Origin: Nitrospira sp.
GTDB taxonomy: Bacteria > Nitrospirota > Nitrospiria > Nitrospirales > Nitrospiraceae
Direction: 5' to 3'
DNA: 64,000 nucleotides
Assembly (NCBI GenBank): GCA_005116965.1
Contig: SWDG01000006.1
Coordinates: forward strand, 825,176 to 889,175
Positions 18,463 through 27,671 of this stretch are shown here, piece after piece (position 1 is the stretch's first letter; each line of letters begins with the position of its first letter). A program made the position numbers and the translations under genes. Under the pieces are notes generated by a model that saw nothing but the letters and a program-made list of their open reading frames with translations, ran no database searches and had not been told where the DNA came from.

Positions 18463-19643
18463 GAGGCTTCTGCGCCATCCTCTTCTGGTGTCTTGTGGTG
18501 GGAGGAGGGGGGGCATCTGTGGCGGGTGCGGCGAATGATCCGATCTCTGAGAAAATCGAGCGAGAGAGAAAGACGCTTGAGAAGCTGAAGGGCAAGATTG
18601 AGGAAAAACGGAAACGCGCCGAGGCTGCAGAGAAAAAGCGAGAATCGGTGTTGCAAGGGCTCCAATCCCTGGATGAGCGACTGGTGCATCATCGACAAGA
18701 TCATCATGAGATCAGCAAGAAACTGCGACAGAAGGATCGGGAGATCGACGAGATTACGGATCGGCTAGGGGCGATGCGAACCAGTATTGATGCCCGACGT
18801 GAGGCCATTCTTGCCCGACTCCGCGTGCAGTATATGGAAGGGCGGTTTGGGCGTGTGAAGGCCCTCTTAACAGCGGACTCGTACAGTGATTTCCAGCGTC
18901 GTGGACAATACCTCTCGGTTGTGTCACACAAGGACTACGAATTGTTGGAGACCTTCCGCGCCGATATGGAGCGGATGGAGCAGGTTGAGCGTCAGCGCGC
19001 CGAGGCCAGAGGCGGACTGGTTGCCTTCAAGCAAACCATCGAGAAAAAGCTGGCCGACATCCGAGTGCTTCAGAGAGAGAAGAAAGTCTATTTAGTGAAG
19101 ATTACGCACGAAAAGGACTCCTATAATCGCACGGTCGACGAACTGGAACGTTCCGCCTCTCGGGTGGATGGCTTGTTGCATGAGTTGGAAACGCGCCGAC
19201 GTACCATGGCCCTGGCCCCTCCCTCGTCGTCACCATCGGCGCATGGAGTCCGAGGCACACTCCCGTGGCCGGCCGATGGAAAAGTCGTGTCGTTCTTCGG
19301 GCGCCAGAAACATCCGACGTTCAATACCTACGTGCAGCGCAAGGGCATTGAAATTCGAACGGCAGAGGGAAGCCTCATCCATGCTGTCATGACGGGGAGT
19401 GTGGTCTATGCGGACTGGTTGAAAGGCTACGGACTCGTTATAATCCTAGATCATGCCAACGGATTCTTTTCCTTATACGCGCATGCCTCCAAGATTCTGT
19501 CCAAATCGGGCGAGCAGGTTGCCGAAGGTCAACCGATCGGGGAGACTGGGGATACGGGCATGATTGGAGAAAATACTTTATACTTCGAGTTGCGGGAGGG
19601 AGCCGAGCCGGTGGATCCCCTCCACTGGTTGGCCAAACGATAA
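18459..19643 (+). CDS. envC: EnvC-like murein hydrolase activator
   Basis: A 394-aa exported protein: signal peptide, long coiled coil (about 25-255) and C-terminal LytM/M23 domain (about 285-390). The metal-binding residues are replaced (QRKGIEIRT for the usual HxGxD, YAHAS for HxH, LYFEL at the final motif), so it should be a non-enzymatic activator of amidases, as E. coli EnvC is. ATG 18459 overlaps the ftsX stop. The ORF upstream of that is in the ftsX coding frame shadow. Confidence 0.92.
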   Translation: MRGFCAILFWCLVVGGGGASVAGAANDPISEKIERERKTLEKLKGKIEEKRKRAEAAEKKRESVLQGLQSLDERLVHHRQDHHEISKKLRQKDREIDEITDRLGAMRTSIDARREAILARLRVQYMEGRFGRVKALLTADSYSDFQRRGQYLSVVSHKDYELLETFRADMERMEQVERQRAEARGGLVAFKQTIEKKLADIRVLQREKKVYLVKITHEKDSYNRTVDELERSASRVDGLLHELETRRRTMALAPPSSSPSAHGVRGTLPWPADGKVVSFFGRQKHPTFNTYVQRKGIEIRTAEGSLIHAVMTGSVVYADWLKGYGLVIILDHANGFFSLYAHASKILSKSGEQVAEGQPIGETGDTGMIGENTLYFELREGAEPVDPLHWLAKR

Positions 19644-19710
19644 GCATGGCCTTCTTGGTGTATTCTGATCGGAAGGTCCGACAACTCAGGAAAGAAGGGA
19701 TGTGAAGATT

Positions 19711-21066
19711 ATGGAACAGCAGCCTCGGAAGAAGTCTTGGGTGGTCGTGCCGATGATTGCCCTTGCGCTGCTCGGTGGACTGGTCATCGGAAAAGGGTGG
19801 GAGCGGACCGGTCATGCGGGTGAAACCTATGAGGAGCTCAAAACCTTCTCCGAAGTCCTGAACCAAGTTCAGAAACATTATGTCGATGAGACGAAACCAA
19901 AGGACCTCATTCAAGGGGCCATCCGTGGCATGCTCTCGACGCTCGATCCACACTCAGCCTACATGACTCCGGAGATGTATAAGGAGATGCAGGTTGAAAC
20001 CAGGGGAGAATTTGGGGGAGTTGGCATTCAAATCGGTGTCAAGGACAACCGGTTGGCCGTCATCGCACCGATCGAAGGCACGCCGGCCCATCGAGCCGGG
20101 ATTAAGGCCGGCGACTTTATCACGAAGGTCAATGACGATACGACCAAGGACCTGACCTTGATGGATGCGGTCCAGAAGATGCGAGGACCGAAAGGCAGCA
20201 AGGTCAATCTCACGATTCAACGAGATGGCACACCGGACCCATTGGTCTTCACCCTCGTCCGAGACACCATTAAAATTGAAAGCGTGAAGTCGAAGGTCAT
20301 CGACAACCTCGGTTATGTTCGGCTCACTCAGTTTCAGGAAGCCACTGGGCGAGATCTCTCCAAGGCGATCAAACAGTTCAAGGAACAGAAGGTCCAAGGA
20401 ACTATTCTTGACCTGCGAAACAATCCCGGCGGGTTGCTGACCGCGGCTGTCGATGTGTCCGAACAATTTCTTCCCAGCGGGAAACTGGTTGTGTATACCA
20501 AGAGCCGAGAAGGAAAAAAAGACGAATGGTTCGCCAAAGCCAAGGATCAGTTGGAGGATCTACCGGTCATTGTCCTGGTCAATGAAGGATCCGCGAGTGC
20601 ATCGGAAATTGTCGCCGGAGCGCTGCAGGATTATGGACGAGGCCTTGTTGTTGGGACCACCTCATTCGGAAAGGGATCGGTGCAGACGATCCTCGCGCTG
20701 GGTGACGGTTCTGGGCTTCGTCTCACGACCGCAAAGTACTATACGCCAAAGGGCCGGTCCATTCAGTCGACCGGCATTACGCCGGACATCGTCGTGAAGC
20801 TTTCAGCGCCGGTGGTGGCTAAAGCGTCTGAGGGGAAACCTGCTGAAAAGGAGGCGGAACCGAAGGCGGTCAAGCCGCCAACAGGAAAAGAAACCTCACC
20901 TCAGAATGGCAAGTCTCCAGACGAGGGGGGACCGAAGAATGGGACGCCTCCACCGGCATTGCCTGAAGTCGGGGGAGAGCCTTCGCTTGAACAGGACGCA
21001 CAGCTTCAGAAGGCTGTCGAATTGTTGAAGAGTTGGAAGATCTTCAAGGATCTCAAGACGTCCTAA
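19711..21066 (+). CDS. ctpA: C-terminal processing peptidase (S41, CtpA/Prc family)
   Basis: 451 aa. A membrane anchor (about 10-28), a PDZ domain (about 95-170; GGVGIQIGVKDNRL) and an S41 catalytic core with the Ser in VNEGSASASEIVAGAL and the Lys in TTSFGKGSVQ. A Pro/Lys-rich linker and a short C-terminal helix follow. Such proteases trim periplasmic proteins, often murein hydrolases, fitting the ftsEX-envC context. ATG 19711 has GAAGGGA 10 nt upstream; the ORF's GTG 19702 is too close to it. Confidence 0.95.
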   Translation: MEQQPRKKSWVVVPMIALALLGGLVIGKGWERTGHAGETYEELKTFSEVLNQVQKHYVDETKPKDLIQGAIRGMLSTLDPHSAYMTPEMYKEMQVETRGEFGGVGIQIGVKDNRLAVIAPIEGTPAHRAGIKAGDFITKVNDDTTKDLTLMDAVQKMRGPKGSKVNLTIQRDGTPDPLVFTLVRDTIKIESVKSKVIDNLGYVRLTQFQEATGRDLSKAIKQFKEQKVQGTILDLRNNPGGLLTAAVDVSEQFLPSGKLVVYTKSREGKKDEWFAKAKDQLEDLPVIVLVNEGSASASEIVAGALQDYGRGLVVGTTSFGKGSVQTILALGDGSGLRLTTAKYYTPKGRSIQSTGITPDIVVKLSAPVVAKASEGKPAEKEAEPKAVKPPTGKETSPQNGKSPDEGGPKNGTPPPALPEVGGEPSLEQDAQLQKAVELLKSWKIFKDLKTS

Positions 21067-21533
21067 GGTTCTCGATCATGAATTCGTTCCTGAACGGCCT
21101 GGAGTAAGCGCTCTTCGGACCCTGAAAAACTTGGCAGGGTCCGAAGCAGGTGCGAGCGGATGATCTGCTCGAGGTCGTCGAGCGTCCGTATGCCGAGGCG
21201 GAAGTATAAATAGGTCACGAGCGACTCGGAAAGTCCTGGCAGGCTCGCCCAGCTCTTCACCTCCGTCGGGAGTGGCGTTTTCAGTTCTTCGTAGGCGCGA
21301 ACCGTACCGGTTTCAAGAAACTCTTCTATTTTTTTTGCCAGGTCACCCCCGATTCCATCAACCTCCTCAAGCCCCTGGCGCTCAACCAGGGTCGCCACAT
21401 CTTCATCGATGGCCAGCAGAGCATCCGCAGCCCGCCGATAGGCCCGCACCCGATAGGGGTTGGTGCGTTGGGCCGAAAGGAGATCGGCCATCGATCGGAA
21501 GATGGTGGCGAGTTGCTGGTTGTTCTCTTTCAT
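21063..21533 (-). CDS. stand-alone PolX-type helix-hairpin-helix protein
   Basis: 156 aa. It resembles the first domain of family X DNA polymerases: NPYRVRAYRRAADALLAIDEDV, then the HhH motif VDGIGGDLAKKIEEFLETG and a second HhH-like LPGLSESLVTYLY. No polymerase or PHP nuclease domain follows, so this is a DNA-binding helical domain alone. It is convergent with ctpA; the two stop codons overlap by 4 nt. Confidence 0.8.
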   Translation of the reverse strand: MKENNQQLATIFRSMADLLSAQRTNPYRVRAYRRAADALLAIDEDVATLVERQGLEEVDGIGGDLAKKIEEFLETGTVRAYEELKTPLPTEVKSWASLPGLSESLVTYLYFRLGIRTLDDLEQIIRSHLLRTLPSFSGSEERLLQAVQERIHDREP

Positions 21534-21594
21534 GTGTAGGACCGTAGAGTTCTATTGTGCGGTCTCTTTGGTCCTTCAGGCAAGGGGCACTTTG

Positions 21595-21624
21595 TTGACA
21601 AGGTGAATTCTACTCTCATAGGAT
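21595..21624 (+). promoter_or_regulatory. possible promoter at thiS start
   Basis: A perfect TTGACA is followed after 18 bp by TAGGAT, but the -10 overlaps ATG 21623. If this promoter is real, translation would have to start at GTG 21632 on a nearly leaderless mRNA. No TPP riboswitch fits in the space. Confidence 0.35.
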
Positions 21625-21850
21625 GATAGATGTGCAGGATGCAATCCATATCCATGTGAATGGGGAAGCACGGACTTGGCGCAGTGGCGCAACGGTCACT
21701 GAGCTGCTGCAAGATCTGGATATACGGACGGAACGTGTGGCGGTCGAGTTGAATCTTGAAATTCTGGACCGTGCAACATTCGATCAACGGTCCCTGAAAG
21801 ATGGGGATAGGATCGAGATTCTCTGGTTTATCGGTGGCGGGTCATTGTAA
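21623..21850 (+). CDS. thiS: sulfur carrier protein ThiS
   Basis: A 75-aa beta-grasp protein (IHIHVNGEARTWRSGATVTELL, VAVELNLEIL, GDRIEILWFIGGG). ThiS normally ends in Gly-Gly, which is adenylated and thiocarboxylated to supply sulfur for the thiazole ring. Here two residues, Ser-Leu, follow the glycines, so a cleavage step may be needed. It is followed 9 nt later by thiG, its partner. Confidence 0.93.
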   Translation: MIDVQDAIHIHVNGEARTWRSGATVTELLQDLDIRTERVAVELNLEILDRATFDQRSLKDGDRIEILWFIGGGSL

Positions 21851-21859
21851 GAGGACACT

Positions 21860-22633
21860 ATGGCAGACGATCGGCTGATTATTGCGGGGCGTGAGTTTAA
21901 GTCGCGCTTGTGGGTTGGGACGGGCAAATACAAAGACTTTGCTGAGACGAAAAAGGCGATTGAAGTCTCTGGCGCCGATGTCGTGACGGTTGCGGTACGT
22001 CGAGTGAATATCACTGATCGATCGAAAGAGAATCTGCTCGACTACATCGATCCGAAGAAATATACGATCTTGCCCAATACGGCTGGCTGCTACACAGTGG
22101 AGGATGCGGTTCGATACTCTCGTCTGGCGCGCGCGGCCGGAGTTTCTGATTTGGTGAAGTTAGAGGTGCTCGGCGATGAGCGGACCTTGTTTCCCGATAC
22201 GGCGGGGTTGATCGAAGCGGCGAAGATTCTTGTCAAAGAAGGCTTTATCGTGCTGCCCTATACGAATGATGATCCCATTGTCGCTCAGAAGCTCGTCGAT
22301 GTTGGATGTCCAGCCGTCATGCCGTTGGCGGCACCGATCGGATCAGGACTCGGGATTCGCAATCCCTATAATCTAAAAATCATCATGGAAATGATCAAGG
22401 TGCCAATTATCGTCGATGCCGGTGTCGGAACTGCTTCCGATGCTGCGTTTGCAATGGAGTTAGGAGCGGATGCGGTGCTCATGAATACAGCCATCGCCGG
22501 TGCGCAGGACCCGATTGCCATGGCGGAAGCCATGAACTATGCGGTTCAGGCTGGTCGCCTGGCCTATAAGGCCGGTCGCATTCCCAGGAGACTCTATGCG
22601 ACGGCGAGTAGCCCGATCGAAGGCATGCTCTAA
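21860..22633 (+). CDS. thiG: thiazole synthase ThiG
   Basis: A 257-aa TIM-barrel protein with the family opening [38 protein letters not shown], and phosphate-binding [31 protein letters not shown] (in part). It condenses DXP, dehydroglycine and ThiS-thiocarboxylate into thiazole phosphate. No thiH or thiO is present beside it, so the glycine-derived imine must come from a gene elsewhere. Confidence 0.97.
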   Translation: MADDRLIIAGREFKSRLWVGTGKYKDFAETKKAIEVSGADVVTVAVRRVNITDRSKENLLDYIDPKKYTILPNTAGCYTVEDAVRYSRLARAAGVSDLVKLEVLGDERTLFPDTAGLIEAAKILVKEGFIVLPYTNDDPIVAQKLVDVGCPAVMPLAAPIGSGLGIRNPYNLKIIMEMIKVPIIVDAGVGTASDAAFAMELGADAVLMNTAIAGAQDPIAMAEAMNYAVQAGRLAYKAGRIPRRLYATASSPIEGML

Positions 22634-22758
22634 CAGGATGTTGAACAAAGCCGCCAGCTTTGTTCTCGCGTCGCGTAGAGGCTCGACGTACGGCTCAAAG
22701 TACGCCTCCGCCTCTGCGCTCGCTGCGGCCTCGCTGGGCGGCATTTTTGAACATCCTG
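22634..22758. repeat. palindromic dispersed repeat (MITE/REP-like)
   Basis: A 125-bp element between thiG and thiE with imperfect terminal inverted repeats: CAGGATGTTGAACAAAGCCG at the left matches the complement of the right end (CAGGATGTTCAAAAATGCCG) at most positions. An inner inverted repeat (GAGGCTCGACGTACGGCTC with its partial complement TACGCCTC) lies inside. It begins at the base after the thiG stop and has no coding capacity. I believe similar elements occur in Nitrospira genomes, but this needs a search. Confidence 0.75.
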
Positions 22759-22786
22759 CTAAGATGTCGATCTCAGTCCTTCACAG

Positions 22787-23413
22787 ATGCCTTCAATAGA
22801 TTTCCGGCTGCTGCTCGTTACCGATCGTCACCAAATCCACGGGCGTTCTCTTGTAACAGTTCTCAGTCACGCGATCATGGCTGGTGTGCCGGCTATACAA
22901 CTTCGAGAACGGGATTTGCCTACTGGTGAGTTGCTCCCGCTGGCACAAGAGATTCACTCGCTGACTGCACCGCGAGCCGTTCCGTTGATCCTCAACGATC
23001 GTGTCGATCTCGTGCTGGCGCTGAACTTGGACGGTGTGCACCTTCGTGCCAACAGCCTTCCGGTCTCCGTGGTCCGGCGGCTCATTGGGCCCAATCGATT
23101 GATCGGGATTTCCACACATTCCGTTGAAGACGTTCAACGGGCGAATCATGATGGAGCCGACTACATCATCTTCGGGCCGATTTTCGATACTCCGTCAAAG
23201 CGTTCATTCGGTGCTCCGCTCGGACTCGAGGTTCTTGCCGATGTCTGTCGCAACTCGATGGTCCCCATCTTTGCCATCGGAGGCATCACAAGCGAACGGG
23301 TGCGTAATGTGCGTCGAGCTGGGGCCCATGGAGTCGCCGTGATCGGCGCGCTGCTCACGTCTGCTGATATCAGCGGTGCCGTGCGCGAGTTCAGCACCGC
23401 ACTGCAGGCATGA
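22787..23413 (+). CDS. thiE: thiamine phosphate synthase / TenI-like protein
   Basis: A 208-aa TIM-barrel protein of the ThiE/TenI family: FRLLLVTDRHQ, PAIQLRERDLP, LILNDRVDLVLALNLDGVHL, DYIIFGPIFDTPSKRS, IFAIGGI. ThiE joins HMP-PP and thiazole phosphate; TenI aromatises the thiazole tautomer. The usual ThiE HLGQxD is replaced by HLRANSLP, so a TenI role is possible. Context with thiS-thiG fits either. Confidence 0.85.
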   Translation: MPSIDFRLLLVTDRHQIHGRSLVTVLSHAIMAGVPAIQLRERDLPTGELLPLAQEIHSLTAPRAVPLILNDRVDLVLALNLDGVHLRANSLPVSVVRRLIGPNRLIGISTHSVEDVQRANHDGADYIIFGPIFDTPSKRSFGAPLGLEVLADVCRNSMVPIFAIGGITSERVRNVRRAGAHGVAVIGALLTSADISGAVREFSTALQA

Positions 23414-23463
23414 GACGTGATCAGGTTACGTTGACCTGCCTTGCGTAGAATCCCCTGTTGCAG

Positions 23464-23492
23464 TTGACCACCTCTAGGTCGGGTGTTAGAAT
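23464..23492 (+). promoter_or_regulatory. sigma70-type promoter of proteasome operon
   Basis: TTGACC-17 bp-TAGAAT about 60 nt upstream of arc. Downstream GATCAC..GTGATC (about 23495-23510) is a small palindrome near the predicted start site that could be an operator. Confidence 0.65.
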
Positions 23493-23553
23493 CCGATCAC
23501 ACGCGTGATCCACGAACTCATTCGACGTTGCGTCCGATTCTTGTTGTGCCGAA

Positions 23554-25323
23554 ATGGCGTCTAGCAAAGATCAGCGCGGTCGGCTCCGGTCCCTCCGAGA
23601 TTCCGTCAAGAAGATTACGAAGCGGTTGTCCGAGGGGAATGGGGAGATGATTCACAAGAACGACGAACACAGTCGTGAAGTCGATAAGCTTCGCGTTCAG
23701 ATTCAGTCGATGGAAGAAGAAATCCGTCGGTTGTATCAGTCCCGTCACCAACTCGATCAGGCAACCAAGCACAACGAAAAACTTGTGGCGACGCTGCAGG
23801 AGGCGAAGGCTCAGATCGAGGCCCTGCGGGCCGAGGTCGAGAAGCTGACAGCGCCACCGTCGGCCTACGCCATCTTTTCCAGCCTGAACGAGGATGGAAC
23901 GGGCAACGTGTATGTGTCGGGACGGAAAATGAAGGTGAGCCTGCACCCCTCGATTAAGAGCACTGAATTGCGGAAGGGCCGAGAAGTTGTTCTCAATGAA
24001 GCGCTCAACGTGATTGAGGTGAAGGGGTTCGACAGTCAGGGAGAGGTCGTTCGACTCAAAGACGTGCTGGAGGGAGGACGAGCCTTGGTCACGCTCCATT
24101 TCGACGAAGAGAAGGTGGCCGAGCTCGGCGATCCATTGCTCGCTGAGCGACTGAGTGTCGGTGACCACCTCCTTTATGATGCCCGTTCCGGGTATGTCAT
24201 TGAGAAGTTGCCGAAGTCCGAAGCGGAAGAGCTGGTATTAGAAGAGATTCCGGATGTCGACTATGAGCATATCGGCGGCCTGCAGAAAGAATTGGAACAG
24301 GTCCGTGATGCGGTCGAACTTCCGTTCCTGCATCCGCACGTATTCTCTGAATATAAGCTCAGCGCACCGAAGGGGGTGCTACTCTATGGCCCACCCGGTT
24401 GTGGGAAGACGCTGATCGCCAAGGCCGTCGCCAATTCGATCGCGAAGAAATTGGGCCATCGAGCCGGTAAAGAGATTCGCAGTTACTTTCTGCACGTCAA
24501 AGGCCCGGAGCTCCTGAATAAATATGTGGGTGAATCAGAACGCCAGGTGCGCGAGGTCTTCAAAAAGGCGAAGGAACGGGCTGATGACGGCCATCCGGTG
24601 ATCGTCTTTTTTGATGAAATGGATGCGCTCTTCAGGACTCGTGGGACCGGGGTGTCCTCGGATATCGAATCGACCATTGTGCCGCAGTTTCTCTCTGAGA
24701 TTGACGGGGTTGAGCGATTGCGCAACGTCATTGTCATTGGAGCGAGCAATCGCCAGGATTTGATCGACCCGGCAGTGCTTCGCGCCGGACGATTGGACGT
24801 CAAAGTCAAAGTGGGACGACCGGATGCCACGGCTGCCAAGGACATTTTCTCGAAGTACATCTCGACGGATCTCCCGTTTGCCGCCGAAGACCTGGAACAG
24901 CATGGAGGCGATCGACAGGCGCTTGTGGATCGCTTGACGGCGTTGACAGTCGAGACGATGTACGCCGCTAGTGAAGAAAACAAATTCATCGAAGTGACCT
25001 ACGCCAATGGCGAAAAGGAAGTGCTGTACTTCAAGGACTTCGCCAGTGGAGCCTTGATCGAAGGCATTGTCTCACGCGCGAAAAAATTTGCCGTGAAGCG
25101 CGTGATCGCGCAAGAGGGAGCCGGCCTGCGCTCGGACGACTTGATCCGCGCCATCCGTGAGGAGTTCAAGGAACACGAAGATCTTCCCAACACGACCAAT
25201 CCGGACGATTGGGCAAAAGTCGCCGGAAAGAAGGGCGAGAAAATCATTCATCTCAGGACCATCAGCGGTGGACCTGCCGAACATCGGCAGATTGAAACCG
25301 TCAATACCGGCCACTATCTCTAG
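23554..25323 (+). CDS. arc: proteasome-associated AAA ATPase (Arc/Mpa)
   Basis: 589 aa. N-terminal coiled coil (about 1-100) that in Mpa captures the Pup tag, two OB-type domains (about 100-235) and a AAA module with Walker A GPPGCGKT, pore loop KYVGES, Walker B VIVFFDEMDALF and sensor/Arg-finger segment LRAGRLD. It unfolds tagged substrates and feeds them to the 20S core. The C-terminus is TGHYL, close to the gate-opening GQYL tail of actinobacterial Mpa. It is first in arc-dop-prcB-prcA. Confidence 0.95.
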   Translation: MASSKDQRGRLRSLRDSVKKITKRLSEGNGEMIHKNDEHSREVDKLRVQIQSMEEEIRRLYQSRHQLDQATKHNEKLVATLQEAKAQIEALRAEVEKLTAPPSAYAIFSSLNEDGTGNVYVSGRKMKVSLHPSIKSTELRKGREVVLNEALNVIEVKGFDSQGEVVRLKDVLEGGRALVTLHFDEEKVAELGDPLLAERLSVGDHLLYDARSGYVIEKLPKSEAEELVLEEIPDVDYEHIGGLQKELEQVRDAVELPFLHPHVFSEYKLSAPKGVLLYGPPGCGKTLIAKAVANSIAKKLGHRAGKEIRSYFLHVKGPELLNKYVGESERQVREVFKKAKERADDGHPVIVFFDEMDALFRTRGTGVSSDIESTIVPQFLSEIDGVERLRNVIVIGASNRQDLIDPAVLRAGRLDVKVKVGRPDATAAKDIFSKYISTDLPFAAEDLEQHGGDRQALVDRLTALTVETMYAASEENKFIEVTYANGEKEVLYFKDFASGALIEGIVSRAKKFAVKRVIAQEGAGLRSDDLIRAIREEFKEHEDLPNTTNPDDWAKVAGKKGEKIIHLRTISGGPAEHRQIETVNTGHYL

Positions 25324-25330
25324 CGAACCT

Positions 25331-26830
25331 ATGCCAGACCCTACCGCCACGAATCGCTTGCGCGTGATTGGTACTGAAACCGAGTTCGGCATTGCGTCAA
25401 AAGATCCATCTGCGATGGACCCTGTGTCAGGCTCCTTCACCGTCATTGGACAGTATCCAGGATTGCCGGCTCCAAGGGCGCTCTGGGATTACGAACACGA
25501 AAATCCTCTCGTGGATGCCCGTGGATTTGAAGTCGATGGTGAGCGAGAGCGCCCGAATCCAGACTATAACCGGCAGCTGAACAAGGTGCTGGCGAACGGC
25601 GGACGGTTATATGTCGATGGCGCTCATCCGGAATACTCGACACCGGAGTGCTCGAATGCTCGGGAGGTGGTGGCGTTCGAACGAGTCGGGGAGCGCATTC
25701 TCGCCAAATGTCTTCAAGAATTGACTCGGGTGAGAGGAAGCGAACAGTATGTCCTATACAAGAATAATTCTGACGGCAAGGGCAACAGCTACGGGTACCA
25801 TGAAAATTATTTAGTCTCGCGGGCCGTGTCGTTCGACCGGATTGCTAGGGTGTTGACGCCGTTTTTCGTCACACGACCGATCTTTGCCGGAGCAGGGAAA
25901 GTTGGAGCTGAAAATCACACCAGCCCGGCGGAATATCAAATCTCGCAGCGCGCCGACTTTTTCGAATGTCTCATGGACCTCAATACGATGGTCAAACGGC
26001 CGATCATCAACACGCGGGACGAACCGCATGCCGATGCGGCGAGGTTTCGGAGACTCCATGTCATCACGGGTGATGCCAATATGGCGGAACTCTCCACCTA
26101 TTTAAAGGTGGGAACGTTGGACATTGTCTTGGACTTGCTGGAATCAGGAGCCGATCTACCCCAACTGGAACTGGACGAACCGGTTCGTGTGTTTAAGCAG
26201 GTGTCGCGCGACCTGGACGTGAAGGAAACTCTGAAACTTGTCGGTGGAAGGCCCACCACGGCTCTTGCCGTCCAGCGGGCGTACCTGAGTGCCGCCAAGA
26301 CTTTTTATGCCTCGCATGCTCACAGTCCTACCACGGATGATGTATTGCGTCGTTGGGAGGAGGTCCTGGACCAGCTTGATCAGGATCCGCGGCTGTTGGT
26401 CCACGCGTTGGATTGGGTCGCCAAGCGGCATATGATCGAGTCCTACATGGAGCGTAAAGGTTGCGGATGGGATGATCCACGAATGAAGCTGATGGATCTC
26501 CAATACCATGATGTTCGTCCGGAGAAGGGATTGTTTTATACCCTGGAACGCAGTCGCCTCATCGAACGGATTGTTGAGGAAGATGAGATTCAGCACGCTG
26601 AATTGAACCCTCCGACGGGAACGAGGGCCTATTTTCGCGGGCGCTGTGTCAGTAAGTTTGCGAAAGCGCTCTATGGGGCTAGTTGGACATCGGTACTGTT
26701 CGACGTCGGCAATACGACGATCAAAAAAGTGCCACTGATGGACCCCCATCGAGGGACTCAGGCCTTGACGCAGGCGTTGCTTGATACAACCGATTCGGTC
26801 GATGCCCTGATCGAGAAACTCAAGGTTTAA
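25331..26830 (+). CDS. dop: Pup deamidase/depupylase-like protein Dop
   Basis: 499 aa, glutamine-synthetase-like fold. VIGTETEFGI binds Mg-ATP. A longer insertion (Asp-Pro-rich, PGLPAPRALWDYEHENP) is the Dop loop that PafA lacks. The catalytic Asp lies in GGRLYVDGAHPEYSTPEC. In actinobacteria Dop deamidates Pup-Gln and removes Pup from proteins. ATG 25331 begins 7 nt after arc; the longer ORF is arc reading in another frame. It ends 23 nt before prcB, where actinobacteria usually have pup, so that gene is absent here. Confidence 0.92.
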   Translation: MPDPTATNRLRVIGTETEFGIASKDPSAMDPVSGSFTVIGQYPGLPAPRALWDYEHENPLVDARGFEVDGERERPNPDYNRQLNKVLANGGRLYVDGAHPEYSTPECSNAREVVAFERVGERILAKCLQELTRVRGSEQYVLYKNNSDGKGNSYGYHENYLVSRAVSFDRIARVLTPFFVTRPIFAGAGKVGAENHTSPAEYQISQRADFFECLMDLNTMVKRPIINTRDEPHADAARFRRLHVITGDANMAELSTYLKVGTLDIVLDLLESGADLPQLELDEPVRVFKQVSRDLDVKETLKLVGGRPTTALAVQRAYLSAAKTFYASHAHSPTTDDVLRRWEEVLDQLDQDPRLLVHALDWVAKRHMIESYMERKGCGWDDPRMKLMDLQYHDVRPEKGLFYTLERSRLIERIVEEDEIQHAELNPPTGTRAYFRGRCVSKFAKALYGASWTSVLFDVGNTTIKKVPLMDPHRGTQALTQALLDTTDSVDALIEKLKV

Positions 26831-26853
26831 CGAAGGGTGGTTCGAAGATCGCG

Positions 26854-27669
26854 ATGAAGCTGCCTTATCTCCCTGACCACGACGGCTCCAGTTTTTTTGA
26901 CTTTGTCTCGACACATCATCCCGAGTTGGCATTGCGAAGCCACGGCATGGCGGTCGTTCCCGACCAGACGCGCGCCGTTGGGCCGGTCGCTGTACCTTCT
27001 GCCACGACCGTGCTGGCTCTCAAGTATCAGCAGGGGGTGGTGATTGCCGGAGACCGCCGAGCCACGGAAGGGTTTCAGATTGCGGATCGCCGAATCGAAA
27101 AAGTCTTCAAGATCGATGACTGGTCGGCCATGGCGATCGCGGGGGCGGCCGGGCCTTGCATCGAGATGGCCAAGCTATTTCAGACCGAGTTGGAGCATTA
27201 CGAAAAACTGGAAGGTGTGCCGCTCTCCTGTGAAGGAAAGGCCAATAAGCTGGGCCAGATGGTCAAGGCGAATCTTCCGATGGTGTTTCAGGGACTGGTC
27301 GTCATGCCGTTGTATGTCGGGTATGACGTGAAGCGCGGCGAGGGCCGCATCTTCAAGTACGACATCACCGGCGGGAGGTACGAAGAGTCCGATTACCATG
27401 CGATCGGTTCAGGTGGGAAAGATGCCCGCAACACGATGCGCGAACATTTTAAGCGGCAACTTTCCGAGGGGGATGCGATCAAATTAGCCTTGTTGGCGCT
27501 CTATAATGCCGCGGATGACGACGTCGGCACCGGGGGACCTGATCTCGTGCGGGGCATTTATCCCACGGCGAAGGTTGTGACGGCTCAAGGCATCGCCGAT
27601 GTATCCGACGACACCTTGCGTGCCGTGTGCAACGATGTGATGGCCGCGCGCCGTTCACGGGAGACGTAA
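26854..27669 (+). CDS. prcB: 20S proteasome beta subunit
   Basis: 271 aa with a propeptide of about 50 residues. The mature enzyme should start at Thr51 (PSA/TTVLALKYQQGVVIAGDRR), matching the TTIVALKY of mycobacterial PrcB. Residues equivalent to the catalytic Asp17 and Lys33 lie in AGDRR and RRIEKVF. It forms the inner proteolytic rings with PrcA. It sits between dop and prcA with only a 2-nt gap to prcA. Confidence 0.97.
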   Translation: MKLPYLPDHDGSSFFDFVSTHHPELALRSHGMAVVPDQTRAVGPVAVPSATTVLALKYQQGVVIAGDRRATEGFQIADRRIEKVFKIDDWSAMAIAGAAGPCIEMAKLFQTELEHYEKLEGVPLSCEGKANKLGQMVKANLPMVFQGLVVMPLYVGYDVKRGEGRIFKYDITGGRYEESDYHAIGSGGKDARNTMREHFKRQLSEGDAIKLALLALYNAADDDVGTGGPDLVRGIYPTAKVVTAQGIADVSDDTLRAVCNDVMAARRSRET

Positions 27670-27671
27670 TT

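Noticed and set aside
21534-21622. TPP riboswitch before thiS
   Set aside because: Spacer is under 90 nt and lacks the CTGAGA-type core.
26831-26853. pup gene between dop and prcB
   Set aside because: Only 23 nt available; no reading frame.
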